This document shows, one piece after another, positions 1 to 13,686 of a DNA stretch of 64,000 bases. The position numbers were made by a program, and so were the translations under genes. Each line of letters begins with the position of its first letter. Position 1 is the first letter of the stretch. The notes below the pieces were generated by a model. That model was not told the origin of the DNA. It ran no database searches and saw only the letters and a program-made list of their open reading frames with translations. This DNA is from Litoditis marina (taxonomy: Eukaryota; Nematoda; Chromadorea; Rhabditida; Rhabditidae), in NCBI GenBank assembly GCA_964036275.1, contig OZ038434.1:14311879-14375878 (forward strand). Reading direction: 5' to 3'.

Positions 1-44
1 GAACGTTTTGAAAGTTCTGACTGTCATGTGTAGCAGTAGAAACA

Positions 45-288
45 GTGGCCGTATTTTGTAAGATCAAATAGCCGGGTAAGCTATTTGGACCAAAATTTCA
101 ATAAACAAATTCTGATTGAGGGTACGGTATTTTTGATATGTGTTTTGGTAATCACGTGTAGGTTTGCCAGCACAAGCAAATTATATTACAAGAATTACAA
201 CGAGTAACTGAGAAGTCTGTAAACACTTTTTGAATTTCGCTTTTTGAATTAGCCGGGTAAGCTATTTGAGCTTACAAAATACGGCCAC
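45..288. repeat. MITE-like element with terminal inverted repeats
   Basis: The left end GTGGCCGTATTTTGTAAG (45-62) is matched by its exact reverse complement at 271-288. With small differences the match continues inward to about 29 bp. Both arms also contain an AGCCGGGTAAGCT motif. The 244-bp length and lack of an ORF suit a non-autonomous DNA transposon. No target duplication is certain. Confidence 0.6.
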
Positions 289-3200
289 AGGAGGGAAGAT
301 GGGGTTTTCGAAACGTCGAGTAATTGCTCGAATGTTATGAAATCGTACGATTCAGCGTTACAGCTAAAGGTTGGACCGACTTTACAGTGCATTACAGTGT
401 TCTAAACTGTGATAACCTTGTGCACAAGTCAGTTTCTGGCATTATAGCAAGGTCTCATGAAAAGGTCACCTTTGTGCTAAACTATCTGCTCACCACCTCG
501 CCCAGGTTTGGGTCACTTGCAATATGCTTATACAACATAAAAAGTTGGCAACTATGTGGCCAGAATGTGACCAGGTCCTCGATCAGGTTGAGCTCACAAT
601 GTGCATGACTTGCTACGGTGCCTGGTATTTCATACTTGCACAGGAACAGTCAGAACAAATAATTTCAGTACAGCATTTTCGACTCTCGATACCTCACCTT
701 TCGTGATTCCTCTAGATTGCAACCATTTTGCACACAAAATTGAAAGCCGGTGCAACTCTGCAAATGTCAAATCGCCATGTTTGTCGGTCTGAAAGAAGCG
801 GTTTGTGATTATAAATGTTGTTATTGGATTTTTCCTGTCTAATAATATTTACTCACAATTGCGATTGAATTTGAGTGTTTTTCACAGTTGTTCAGAATTT
901 GTTCATGGAATGGTACTTGAAGGTATGTGCACATTCTGAAAAAAAATATCATTCAGCGATTTCGAATAAATGGGTCTGTTTCTGATCTCTGCAGAGATTT
1001 CGATCGATAACTATATTTCCGAAGCGGAGATCATTTGGCGACAAGAGTTTAGCTTTCTCCAGTGTAATAGATGGGAATTTCCAGATTTATGACTAACACG
1101 ATTTCGATATCACACGTGTGATTACGTGAAAAACTGGTATGGTTTAACCGGTGATTCACGTAGACGCGTTGAGATCAAAGTGCCACGCGGGCGCGTGCGC
1201 GACCGGAACAGCGCAGGTTGTTAATCCGGAAGCGGCGGCCCGGGGGGCACTCGTAAAACGGTTGTCAATAGAGCAGCAATCTGTCAATAGAGCACGCTAT
1301 GTGATACGGCAAACACAAACACGAAAGATGAGCTGCGAGTGCAATTGAGAGGTTGCGAGTTGACGAAACACAAATAACGGGTGAAAAACAACGAGAAAAA
1401 GAGTAACAAAAAGCAGCAGTTAAAGCCCTTGAAAAACTTGGGTACTTTCTACTTTGATAGAAAAACCTCAGCAGAAAGTTGTCGTGAAATAGTTACCTGC
1501 AATTCACGACATGTGTTCTAATCTGAATTACTGCCTCTTGCTCAGCTCCTTTTTACATATTAACGAGAAAAAGGTAGTTTGGGGAGACATGGCGTGAAAC
1601 AAAACATTGACAACACATGAATGTGACTGAAATCCACCGAGAAAGACAATGATAGTCTCATTATCGTTAGGACGTATATTATGTTAAAGTGAACACGACA
1701 CATAAAAAAAGTCAATAAAAACATCAAAATGGGTTCATATTCCAAAATGTGGCGTATATGCCAAAAATTTGTCGTAAGTCTCAAAACGAAAAAATTAGTA
1801 CTGTTCACAATACTACTTCGTGTGCGGGGCGAATTGTGATCGTCCCCCTTAAATAGCGCTGTCCCTAATATCGGAGCCAATTTCGGTAATGGTAACCAAT
1901 TGAACCACTTTTTGTGATTAGAACACATGAAACATCCTTGAACATGAAAATTTGAATAATTTATTTTATGTCAAGTTGGGTTTTCAAGTTTCGGAATTAT
2001 TGAGTATTTTCAAGTTGGGTCTAGTTTCAAGTCCGAAGTGTGCGACCCGGTATCTCTCCACGCCCCAAGACCATATATAGTAGTTCACGTTTGCGTTCCA
2101 CATCTAACATTTATTTGCACTCTAACAAGCCTTCAGTTGCACTTGAACCCCTGCAGTCGTGCTACTTCTGCCCTCGGCATTATTCACACCCTGCTCTTGT
2201 TGATATAGTATAGCAGCAAGTTTTCCTCCCTCTCCCCCCTCGCCGCGCAATCATCTGATCGCGCCTATGAACTTTGCTGCTGTAAATAAAGCTCTTATAT
2301 ACTCGAAATCGAATGAATGATTCAAAATTTGTTCAGTCACATCACGTAGTTCCGAAGTAACGATTCTTTTCTGCAACGCAGTGTTTTTCTCTGTCTATAT
2401 TCGCTACGAATCGGAACTAGCGTTGAACGGTGAAGTAACTCATAAGAAAATCAAATTTTCGATTGCAACATGTATACCTTCGTACACTATTTTTAAAAGT
2501 GTCAACGGCCCACTTTTCACTGGTGAACAATAAATGATTAAGAAAACTGTTTGATAGATTTGCAACATTTTGTAAGTAGAGATGTTAATTCGAATGTTTC
2601 CTAGTTGGTATTATGTATTATGTAAGTTTCAAAGTTGTATGAAACCCATAGAACTCATAAAATGGAGAGTTTCATAGCGAGTTTTATTTTCACTTTTATC
2701 GTTTCTCTTGCTTCCCTTTGAGCCGGTGGTAATCTCACATTTCCGAAGGTTTCGAACCACAGCGTCTTGGAAAATTGGTTTTCAGAGATAATATCTACTC
2801 TGTGTAAAAAATATAAATATTTACTTCGTTGTTATGTTCCGATATCTAACCTTTTCACTCTTTTAGAAAGCTTGTTATTCGCTGATTCGTTCCTTTGAAT
2901 GTGCACAGTAAATATGAATCTATAGATTCATAGAAATTGAAATCATTTTACCTTTTTTGTTCGCGTGCACGCGAATATCTAGGTAAGATTTTTTGTATAG
3001 GCTCAATCTGCCTGTTTGCCTACTCTCTTTCTCAATTGCGCAACCAAAACGGGGGCTCTATGAGAATATGACCCCCTCTCCTATGTTACCCTACTTCATC
3101 TCAAGCAGTTACATTTGTGTAGTTTTAGACCAATTTTTCAAATTCAGTTCGAAAATTAGAAATTTAATGAAAACTGCGTGCGTGTTTTACAAATGAGTTT

Positions 3201-4919
3201 TTACACGTTTTTCGAAATAGAATTAATTGATGCAGGATGTAAAAGTAGGACTACTCAAAATCGTTAAGTTTGCAAGTCTTCTTTTTTTTAGTTTTTGCTA
3301 AGTTTACTACTGAGAATCAATTTCTAGGAAATTCTGCCTTTTTGTGCTACCGAAAGCGTGAAGTTTGCAACATTATCCATGAACACATCAACAATTTATA
3401 ATAATTTCGATTTACAAACGTATTTGTAATGAGGTCGTCATAATTTTGTACAATGTCAAAATTACTAAACAACTGTTGTTTTGTATTTAATCACAAAGTG
3501 ATATTAGTCAAATAAACAGTGTTCCTAATACGTCATCAATGCGAGGTCAAAACTGATAAGCAACCCATCGGAGGAATGTGTATAGCAGAAGAATGACTAG
3601 AAACTATCGTCTGAACCAAGAGGATTGAACTATCACATATAAAAACGAATAAGGTTGAAAGTCTCCAATGAATTCACCTTCCAATCGAACAAGGTCGCCC
3701 GAAATATCGTTCAAACCTGTAATACTCCCTTGTCATGAAATATAATTTCATACGTGAACTCTTACAAAAATCTTTCGAAATCTTCATTGAGATCTCAGAG
3801 TTCTCCTGGCATGATCCTTTTCTGTAGCAGAGCTCAAATTGTTGTTGTAAAGGCGGTCTGTCAATGGTGTACTGTAGAAATACACATCGAAATGAAACAG
3901 ACTATACTATATACAGGTATCGCAATATTGGTAAGGCCAGGAAGAGCAATCTGTTGTCACAGTTGCTATTACCATTGCTCTTCACTCTTTTTTGAACTGC
4001 ACGCAACGATTTTTTTGTGCTTCTTCTCGATATTTACGAATCGTAAACTGCTGCATAAACGATTGAACCTTCTCTTTTGAATAGTGCAATTCTCACTTCC
4101 AGACTTTTTTAGTGCAAATGTCGAATGCTCATTTCACAGAGTTTCAAGCATTCAGAGTTTCATAATTTTAAACAGTCATGTCTTTCGTTATTCAGTGAAA
4201 AGTTATAATGATTTACTAATATTGAGTTGCTAACTTTATGTTTCTAAGTCGGTTTAATTCTAATAACAAGCCGAGAACCTTGAAGAAGAATGATTTATAT
4301 ATATGTGTGTGTGTATGTGTGTGTCTGTTCGGTCTATACTGTACCAAATGTTCGATGTGATTCCACAGTTAGTTTCGTAATTCTCGACGATAATAATTTC
4401 ATTCTTATCTAATATTTTACTGTATTACTCTTCATTATTTCGCAGCGGAACTCCTAGTAAAAGAGAACGATTCCGTTCATAGAAGTTTACGTTGCTTTCA
4501 AACTCACTGATTTTCAAAGATTGTTCAAACAGATAAAAGTTGTTAGTCCCGAACAACCATTGTTCTTTTTAAGTAGAGTTCGTATTTACTTCATTGGATA
4601 AACTGGCAAGTTAAGTAATAAATGACTCACAACAAGCTCTCAACATAGTGCAAATATTGTTCACCGTTTACTGATATAGAACATGTTTGTGTTTTTGTTA
4701 CACAACAACTTTATATCAATTGCACAGTCATTTATGTCTTTCGAACTACAAAAGAGTTGTTTTGTAGACGAAGCATTCTTCTTGTGTCCGTAACTCACTT
4801 TTCTATTTAATTCCAGACAACCAACGTGATACATTTTTCCTACAAATTCAGTTTCAGTTCATTTTTCATATTTCATTCTAATATATCCACTTTTCACTGC
4901 ACGTGTGTCAGTGAATTGA
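289..4919. other. Intergenic region, no supported gene
   Basis: Only short ORFs without family resemblance are present. One GC-rich patch lies at about 1155-1260. A TATATA box near 2073 followed by AATAAA at 2285-2290 could be a solo LTR or an unrelated promoter-like stretch. A short GT microsatellite lies near 4300-4325. Nothing else was recognised. Confidence 0.5.
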
Positions 4920-5015
4920 ATAGTCACGTGAAACATGTTAAACACAACAGAACTCAGAAACGTGTAATGACAATGTGCACGATGCCTCATTACAATGCTA
5001 ACTCTACCTGACTAT
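4920..5015 (+). repeat. Short dispersed repeat family A, copy 1
   Basis: It begins TAGTCACGTGAAACATG and ends near CCTGACTA. The interior reads AACACA-ACAGAACTC, AAACGTGTAATGACA and GTGCACGATGCCTCAT. Five further copies occur in this window (near 17.6, 20.3, 23.7, 44.4 and 46.9 kb), in both orientations. The opposed AGTCACGT/ACGTGACT ends suggest a MITE. Confidence 0.6.
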
Positions 5016-5016
5016 T

Positions 5017-5138
5017 TAAAGAAGGACGATTATGTGGTCCAATCGCAACGCCTCAGTCCTTTAAACCGCAATATATTTTTCAATTGCAGTTTAAAGGACC
5101 GATGTAACGGGATTGGTCCACATAATCGTCCTTCTTTA
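5017..5138. repeat. Foldback element, near-complete hairpin
   Basis: The left arm TTAAAGAAGGACGATTATG (from about 5016) and the right arm ending CATAATCGTCCTTCTTTAA pair over roughly 50 nt with a few mismatches, around a loop ATATATTTTTCA near 5073-5084. It lies about 120 bp upstream of the first otopetrin start codon and directly beside family A copy 1. It could be a TTAA-target MITE. A hairpin RNA is possible but unsupported. Confidence 0.7.
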
Positions 5139-5256
5139 ACTTGCTTTTAGTATACGTTGACTGGAAACCTTTCTGAGCGTTTGATTCCATTTTTCTATAT
5201 ATTTAAAATAAAAATTCCATTTCAGTTGAATGATTTTTCCCTCCGACTCCTCAGGA

Positions 5257-8200
5257 ATGACAGAAAAAGACAAAGATAACTCCTCAGATCAGCAGGCCGG
5301 CACGTCGAGACGTGGGTTAATTTGTTGGTGTAGTTGTTTGCTACCTCGACCTCACTCAGTAATAAACATATTTCCATCAATGAAGTGCGTTTTTTGACGT
5401 TTCTTATGTTTTCAATTTGTTTCTGGTTCAGTTTTGTATAGTATCGATGATTAATCCCTCGTAAACTTCATTAGAACAGAGAACAGCTTTGCTTTCTCTT
5501 GAGGAATATGACGTGACATACACATGAGGTGATAGTTCTATCGAAAAGCGGATATACATTTGTTAACCACTGTCTGGAACTATAGTGTAATCATATTGAT
5601 CTTTTTTGAGATTTAAACATTAAGAGCTGTCTTGCTTGAATGTCCATTCGTTCTTCTCTTTCGCATAATAAATCAGGAAAAAAAAAACTATTTCTTCAGA
5701 CTGAATCGATGAGTTTCTCCTCCGTAATGCAACATCAACATAAAATATCTATTTGTTTCAGCGGTGGTGCTCATCACGAACGATTTCCTCACCTACGATG
5801 AAAACAAGGTTGGTATAAACATACTATAAACTACATAATTGAAACCAATATATGGGTCAATAACAACATTTAGAAACAGACATAAATCACTGGTACTTCT
5901 AGTAAAGTTCATGTAAAACTATATTGGACTGAACTGAATGTTTTTCGTTCCAGATGAATATGATACAGGATTCCACCTCGCCGAGGCCTCTGCTCGAAGA
6001 ACTTCATCATACGCAATCATGGACCGGAGAACGAAAAGCAACGTTAGTTTTCGAACATTTTGCATACAAAAAGATCCCACATTGCTTTGTTTTCGTATTT
6101 TAAACCTTATATTCATTCGCTAACATCACCAGTTTGTGAGGCGGTAATCGCTCACTCACGACGAGGTGATTTGCTTTAGTTTCTCCTACAATTTTCTGAC
6201 ATGTTTCAGTGACTTCTTCGTGAGTATGCTGACCTCGCTCTACTTGTTGGTCATCACCATCTTTGGCTTCATCATTGAAGTGTCGCCGCAGTGGGGGACG
6301 CAGATCTGGTTGGGTGAAACGGTACGAGGTGGAAAAATTACTGAATGTTTTATTGGTTATTTTGATTTGTGAAACTCGAAAGAAAGAGTCAGAACTTAAC
6401 TGAGATGCAGTTCAAAACTACACACGATTCCAAAAGAAACACTGATATATCTTTTAGTCAACGTTTTCAGATGTTTTTCTTCTTCATGTATGGACTTGGT
6501 CTATTGTACTTTGCGTACTTTTACGTGTTCATGATCTACACAATGCCATACAACTACTGCGTAAGAGTGCTGCACAAGTTCAAAGTCATCAATGATGTAA
6601 ATGTGAGTTGTTTTTAAAAGAGAAAGTTGGCCTTCAAAATACATCAATTAAAGTACTCACTCACAACTTGAGGAAACATCGTAGGTGAAAGTACTAGAGT
6701 TTTCCACGTATCCATGTGATCGTTCATTTGAGTAGCATCAAGTTCAGAAAATCATGATTGAGAAACAACTGATGCTGAAACTGTTTTTCAGGACTGGCTT
6801 CTGGAACCAGTAAGTCATACCGGGGAGGGAGCAGGCACACTCTATCTCAGACTGGGAGCTATGCGTTCGTTGTTCTAATGTAACGAATCAACTGAAGATA
6901 TACAGAAAATGCTCGATGGGACCAGTTCGAAAACAACTCTGATAATTTAAATCGCCTAAACGAACTTTGTTTTGTTTGATTCTAGTATTGTTGTTAGATG
7001 AACAAACGAACACCTACGTGATTAAGAGGAGCATTATTGGGCTGTAGCTGTAGAACTTTCAAATTGAGACAGGTCATTTACATGTGCGCATTTTAAGTTC
7101 TTAGCTCTTTTCTATGCTGAAAAACATTGTCGCATGCAAGATGGTATAGCCAAATAGGTCCTTGGAGGTCTGAGATTCTGAAAGATTGCGTCACCCCAAC
7201 CACTGCGTCACCTTCGAGTCTATCTTTAAGTCTTCACCAACAAAATGACCAAAAATAATTTTTAGTATTCGGAGGCGCCGCTGTTATTTTGTTCGGACTA
7301 GAACTGTTTCTGTGCGTGGAGTCCTACAGTTGCTACGTAAGTTTCAATTGCGTTTGGGCACTTTCTTACTGTTTCAGTAAACCTTGCCCGAATGGTATAG
7401 TCCTTTTCATTCCTACGGAGACTCCCACAGAAGAAATACAAAACGTTCAATACGTTCGAATTACTTGAACGTTGTCGGAAAGGTCAACGATTCTGACAAA
7501 TGACCATGTTACCATATTGCAAAAAGTGTACCAAAATGTTTCCGACAGAGATTAATTTCACATCAGGAAGCCGTTATTGAAAAAATGAATGTGTACTGTA
7601 GGAGTCTCAGTAGGAATGGCGTTGACTATACACTATCAGTCAGTCAGATATTGTGAAAAATCATGTATTGTCGGTGTTTTCCACTTCAAACTATGCCGAA
7701 TTGAATGATGGAACGTGGAAAATATCGAAACACTTCCTGGTTTTCCGTCTGTGTTTCTGGAGTTCGTAAAACATTGTGTAGGAGTATCATTATAATCTAT
7801 CAACAAAAACAGTCTAACTATTAACAAAAACAGACTGGACTCATCAATTTTACTACAACGTTCAGTTTCAGGGCACAGTAGTGGCTAAACACATTGTGGC
7901 TATAATATTCACATTCGTTCAAATGCAGTTCATCTTCTGCAACACACAGGTATTCATCACTCTTGTCACTCTGTTATAAAACCGCAAAAAACTGGCGACG
8001 TAAATGAAACGTGACGGATCTCCGACTTCTCAACACAATTGAATTGATCCAGGCCAAAAAAATGAAACCAGCGCCGAAGATAAACTGATCCCTGTTTATT
8101 TTGTTACTTTATTTTAATTTCATATGGGTGTTTCCATTTCTCTCACTGTGTAAAAAATAGAGAAAATAGGACAAAACAATAAAAGCCTAATCGATCTAAC

Positions 8201-11200
8201 TTCAGATAACAATTCTCCGTGGACGAAATGTTTCGAAGTTGGGCATGATGCATTTGGTGGCTGTGAACCTCTGGACCTGGTTCAGATTTGTGGTTGCCAA
8301 ACAGGTAAGGATTAGAGAAAAATTAACCAAAATATTACTTTTTTTAACAAAATGACTTTTTTCAACAAAGTAAACATGTTCCCATACCAAAGTTTTTGTA
8401 TGTAATCAAAGTAATCTGTCAGCACAGATTGACGAACATATTGAGAATCAAAAATTCTTGTACATTAAAATACCGAGTGGAATAATTGTGAACAGCGTGC
8501 TGATTGATGGAAAATGTGAAGATTATGGCTGGAATTCTGAATAAACCAGGAAATTTATCAAGAATTATCAACATTGTGGGCTGTACTGTTAATTAGAAAC
8601 AGAAGTTCTGCCAATAATGTGATAATGTTTCAGGTAGCCAAAGCGAACAAGAAAAAATACTCGTACCCAGACTCATCTTCATCCTCTTCTTCTAGTGAGG
8701 AGGATTCGGTCAGAGTAAGTGTTAAACAAGCTCTTTTTCTCTTTCTCGAAGAAGAACCAGTACTGAATTTTGAGTTTAACTCTAGGTTAGTAATGAATTG
8801 AAGTGTTTAGTATGTGACTTATATACTATTTTGATGAAACTAACAAAGTGAGGTTGTCGTTCAGTTCACGTGAAAAGTTAGCAATTCACGTTACTTTTAC
8901 GTAGACTACACATTCTCACTAGTACTACAAATCTACTTTATTGTCAGTTTTTTGTTTCTAGCTAGACCATGGCCTCGTCTCTGGAGTTGTCAACGAAACA
9001 ATCGAAACCGTGTACAATGAGGTGCTACGTGTGGTCAACCTGACGTCAACGCCAAAGACTCCAAATGTCTCCGCCGGACGAGTTATAAAACTCGTCTCGC
9101 TCGAGTATTTTGGAGGATTCACCACATTTCTGACCACCTGTATTGTAGAGTGAGCAAACTTTATATTATTTCAAATATCTGTTTACCTGTATAGTAATTG
9201 TGCAAACAACAGCGAAGTGTCCTGTGTTGAGATATGGCGAAAACTTCTCGAACGGAAGTTGTTCTCACGTGTTATTTCATTTGAAAACCGACAAAAGTCA
9301 CATATCAACAGTGGTTTTTATTGTATTTAGAACGTCGAAGCAACATTTAAATTTTGATTAAATGAATTTTCTAGATATTCCTTGATTGGTGCGGCAGTGA
9401 TGTTCATCATCTGGCGCTCCATCAACCACCCGCACGTCTCTCATCACACGATGACCGTGAAACGGAAGTACAAAATGAGTATCGACTGCAGGTTTGTTAG
9501 AGAGTTTTGGAACAAATCAATAATCAAGAAATGACTTTGTTGACCAACAATCAATTTATGTGCTTTCTACGCAACAATAATTGAGAACAACACTGGCTCA
9601 TATTTTTTCGACCACTACTACAATCTACAATCGACAACGTTGCTCAACTGTGCTTACTGTAGCTGGTAACGTTCATACAGAAAAACATTTCAAAAAATAA
9701 GTTGAATGTCAACTTAGTAGTTGCTCGGAACTTCGATGCTATGTTTTCCTAAGATGTCTCGGAAATTAGTTTTCAAATTTTTTGTTTTGTTTATGAAGTT
9801 CGGAACAAAATGTGAATTTCCAAATTGCATCAGTTAGTTTATTATATCTCATACTTCCAGCAACTCATCGTGGGGTCTGTTTGCCGGAGTTCTATTTCTG
9901 ATAGCCACCATCGTTTCCATGGGAATGTATACCGTATTCGAGGAACTCCGTGACAGCGATGGGGCCTCGTCGCTTTTTGGGACTGTAGATCTTGTTCTGT
10001 TCGCTACAGCACTGGCGGCATCACTGTTTGGACTGTGGAGGTACGGTTAAGCCGACAAGGTTGTAATAACTACTGGATAGTCGGTTACCTAGTTTTTACT
10101 GGATAGTCGGTTACCTAATTTGTTCGTTACTCTCGAACTCGAAATAACCAACTTGATTGCCACTCCTCGGTAGTTTTGAGACTAGAAAGTGAGGTGCCAC
10201 CACCCCTAATTCTAATTTATTCTTTTTTTATCGGTTTTTGTCAATTGTACAAATATTTCGACGCAACCAATGAAGTTTAGTGTATATGCCTCAAGTACAA
10301 AATTGAATTAAGCAGGTTGTTCTAGATTGTCTCACTATGCAATCGCCCTATTTTAACCGATCCCAGTATTCATTGATGTACCAACGAACACTTCAGAATG
10401 CGTCATCTCCAATATCGTCTACACGCACACGGCGAGGTGATCGACGAGATATTGCTTGTAATTGGACTGCTCGGAGAACTGATCTACTGTACTATAGGTG
10501 GGTACAGATTTTCGTTTGTTTTGTTTCGCTTATTCAGGGATATCTTGTTGTTTGAAGTGAGAATATTGTTTATTGTGCACCCGGAAGGGTAGTAGTCGTT
10601 AGTTTCTCTATAGCTTTCTTACAATGCGAAAGAGCAATCTAGACATTCAGAACTTGAACATTTGTCAACACAAATCTGAGTAATGTTAATATAACATTGT
10701 AATAAAAAAATAAAACTTTTTCCAGCAATTGACATGTTCATTGCCACCCACCGGGAGAAGAACAAGGAGAGTATCCTGCCCATTTTCGTCTTCGTCACTC
10801 GATTTGTTCAAGTCGTCGTCCAAACGGCGTTCATTGTGACTGCATCCAGGTACTGTTCGATAGAATTTTTTTTGAACCAAAAAATGAATATTTTCGAAAT
10901 ACTAATTCTACAAAGGGTCGAAACATTTTTTCACATCGTTACGTCAGATTGTACCAAACTGGGCCGTAAAAATTATCCGGAGTGTTCTTGGGTACTAATC
11001 TAGTCAAATTTTTTTTTACATATTTTCTATAACAATCCTTTTTCATTATTTTTGTTCTACTCTGACCTAGAAAATAATTCACTTATTACTTAGTTCCAAC
11101 CAATTCTGACACTGAGCCGATTTATGTTTCCAGACTGCGTTGCCTGTCATCGTACGCAATGAAGTACAAGCCCGGCCGACAAGTTATCACCTTTCTGCTC

Positions 11201-12026
11201 ATTTCAAATATTACACTATTCGCGTTCCACACATTTGAAGGTATGTACTATGCTAACTTTTGAAGGTATTGAGATATATACACAACCATGAAACGCATAT
11301 TTTTTTCAAATGGTCGATTCCCCACTATATTTGCACGAACATAACTCTACAATCTGTTCAACTGAACAACTTGCTGGTTATTGTAGTTCATTGTTGTTTT
11401 ATAATCAACTTTCCGTTATGTTTCACACTAATAATTGTTTCCAGCAACGAAGTCGTCATTCGGAATAAACTGTGATGTCAGTAAAACATACATGACGATC
11501 ATTTACGCGGTTGGACCTCTTCTCGTCTTCTTCAGGTGAGCCGCTTCCACTTTCAAACTCGTATATTAATGTAGTGAATAAATTATTCGGGTTAACTAAG
11601 AGGGCATGGATTAGCATACTATCACTTGATACTGTCTGTATTTTCAAACATAACCAGATTAATTTATAATACAGTTCTGGTTTCCTTCGTGAAATACGGA
11701 ACTTGATTGATGAAGTGAAACGTACAAAAAACTTTTCAATAAAAATGACTGGCCAGTGCACAGATACTGACGTGAAATATAATTTCTCATCTGTATAAAC
11801 GTGCGCATAGCAGTATGTTCACCGCTGAGGTTTCACAACTGATTTGTTCAGATTCCATAGCTCAGCTTGTCTGGCGGAGATTTGGAAGATCACCTACAGC
11901 ACAAAGGACGGTGAGAGCCGTCACCGAACTATGAGTTCCATGACGCCGTCGGAGTCGAGCAGAACCCTTTCCACCTCTACCAGTACCGTCGAAGTGGGGG
12001 CCATGCTAACCGCTAATCACCACTGA
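5257..12026 (+). CDS. otpl: Otopetrin-like proton channel 1 (18 exons, 639 aa)
   Basis: Predicted multi-pass plasma-membrane proton channel of the otopetrin family, with about 12 hydrophobic segments. Exons: 5257-5311, 5762-5808, 5954-6042, 6210-6321, 6471-6602, 6792-6864, 7266-7336, 7872-7949, 8206-8304, 8634-8714, 8962-9149, 9375-9491, 9861-10040, 10397-10497, 10726-10849, 11134-11240, 11445-11535, 11852-12026. All junction phases agree. The signature HTGEGAGTLYLRLGA is at residues 154-168. A Ser-rich acidic linker (eight Ser, then EED, 266-276) separates the two halves. The C-terminal segment carries FHSSACLAEIWK, also present in the other two copies. The chosen ATG follows a CTCCTCAG that could be a trans-splice acceptor, and exon 1 joins exon 2 in frame. 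Two donors are weak (GTTGGT at 5809, GTTCGT at 6865). A later ATG at 5954 is an alternative start. Family assignment is firm; the exact N-terminus is less so. Confidence 0.88.
7396..7630. repeat. TIR element family B in otopetrin 1 intron 7
   Basis: Left end TATAGT..CATTCCTACGGAGACTCCCACAG and right end CTGTAGGAGTCTCAGTAGG..ACTATA are inverted repeats of about 33 bp. Single related ends occur at about 46221-46258 and 63728-63752. The 235-bp length without an ORF suggests a MITE. Confidence 0.6.
10071..10122. repeat. Two tandem copies of a 26-bp unit
   Basis: TACTGGATAGTCGGTTACCT occurs at 10071 and again at 10097 in otopetrin 1 intron 13. It contains the GGTTACC word that is clustered near 38.1 kb. 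Confidence 0.7.
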
Positions 12027-13084
12027 TACATAATTTTCAAACTTTTTTGTAGCAAAACAGTTTCGTGAACTGGCACACTTTGTTTTACGTTCCGAAATCT
12101 TTTGCGGTTATTAGAATCATCATTTCACGTGTGAAGAAACACAAAACTGATTTTCAGACATAGGGTTTATTTGGCCGTGGCTCACACTTTTTTACACTTT
12201 CTGGTCAATTTGAGGGTAGATTCATCGTGTTACAACTACTACGTGTGTTTAGTGGAAGATTCGCTGTTACTGTTCAAGTTCGAATCTCAATAGATGTTAC
12301 CGGTGGTTTAGGTCATTCTACGTTTGCTCTCCCAATTATACACAATTATACAAATTCGGTCATCGTTCAGCTGTTTCACTATCTTTCTGAATGAAAAAAA
12401 ACCATACAAAACAGCTCAGAGTAGCCATTCATATACCTGTTATCATGTGTGCATTATCAATTTGCTCATGTATCTGTACAAAATGTTTCAATAAACTTAT
12501 CGAATATCAAAGAAGTTGCTTGACAAATCTAAAATGAAAAACAAAAACAAAAAAGTGTTCTATCTTCATTTCCAAATAACCGGATTAAATAAATGTTATA
12601 TCTAGTCGAATATACGATTTTGGATAGTGGAAAATCCGCATTTTTAAAGCTCTGTCATGTGGAACGTTTATCTTTATCGGAACAGTATTGGTCGCTTTTT
12701 TTGACTCGTTCAGTCGGTCGTTTGAACTTATAAATGGCCGCGAATACAATTCAGCCATCAAGTACGGGAGATCAACTATCGCCTGATCAGAGATCCGACC
12801 GATTCCATTGAACTGTGAATCCTGTTGAGCGCTAGTGAAGATAAGGCCTGAAAATTTGTGAGGTAGTTAAAATTGTAAAAGATTTCGTTGAGAAAGGTGC
12901 TTTATGTTGTAAAAAGTGTTGTATAGGACAGAAAAAAAGAAGAAAAAATGTTATTATTCTATATAAGGCAGAAGACAATTTTTTTCCATATAATTGGTAA
13001 TTTGAATTTCGTTGGATGGAGTTTGATATCACTTTGGAAATCTTTAGTTCATTAACAAATTTCTTCCAAACGGAGAATGAAATA
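12027..13084. other. 3' UTR of otopetrin 1 and intergenic DNA
   Basis: No coding exon was found. A TATAAAT-like box lies at about 12730 in a stretch that looks promoter-like, but no downstream gene supports it. Confidence 0.4.
12490..12495 (+). terminator. Candidate polyadenylation signal of otopetrin 1
   Basis: AATAAA lies about 464 bp after the TGA stop and is the first good hexamer downstream. It implies a 3' UTR near 480 nt. Confidence 0.4.
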
Positions 13085-13208
13085 GTCACAACTAAGTCTC
13101 ATAACTCTCAGTCAAATAGGACCAATTCGACATTTTCCATCCTACTGTCTGTAATGTGGTGTTGCGGCACCCGAGCAGATGCCCAATATCTCAGTCGCCC
13201 AATAACGT

Positions 13209-13280
13209 GACTGCTTGGCGCAATGGTAGCGCGTTCGACTCCAGATCGAAAGGTTGGGCGTTCGATCCGCTCAGTGGTCA
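13209..13280 (+). tRNA. tRNA-Trp-CCA: tRNA-Trp (CCA), copy 1
   Basis: A 72-nt cloverleaf. The acceptor GACTGCT pairs with AGTGGTC, with U:G wobbles at pairs 4 and 5. D arm is GCGC-AATGGTA-GCGC. Anticodon arm is TTCGA-CTCCAGA-TCGAA, giving anticodon CCA. T arm is GGGCG-TTCGATC-CGCTC. Discriminator A. There is no intron. Confidence 0.85.
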
Positions 13281-13614
13281 GAATTTTCGTTATTCTTCCA
13301 AGCGATACAAAACTTGAAATTGCGTGAATTTCGGATGTTTTACATGCATACAACAGATTTCAAATAGCTGCTTGTAGTTTTGTATAATTCCCGATCATTT
13401 AACATGTACTTTGATCTCACTTTATGAACATTTCCTTTAGCAACTAACTATTTAGTTGAAGGCGCGTTAATTTGAAACAGAAGTAGTTCTTTCACAGTTA
13501 TGTCTCCTAACTCTCACCCAAATAGAACCAAATTGACATTTTTCATCCTACTGTCTGTAATGTGGTATTGCGGCACCCGAGCAGTTCCCCAATATCTCAG
13601 TCGCCCAATAACAT

Positions 13615-13686
13615 GACTGCTTGGCGCAATGGTAGCGCGTTCGACTCCAGATCGAAAGGTTGGGCGTTCGATCCGCTCAGTGGTCA
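13615..13686 (+). tRNA. tRNA-Trp-CCA: tRNA-Trp (CCA), copy 2
   Basis: Identical in sequence to copy 1, 406 bp downstream, inside the second copy of the duplicated unit. Confidence 0.85.

Noticed and set aside
1560..1928. 122-codon ORF on the minus strand
   Set aside because: The reading is low in acidic residues and has no motif. It looks like AT-rich random translation.
2070..2340. Solo LTR (TATATA, then AATAAA about 210 bp later)
   Set aside because: No second LTR, target duplication or retroelement coding was seen, so it was left as a comment only.
3754..4080. 108-codon ORF on the plus strand
   Set aside because: Cys/His/Ser-rich random-looking reading without an upstream signal or any partner exon.
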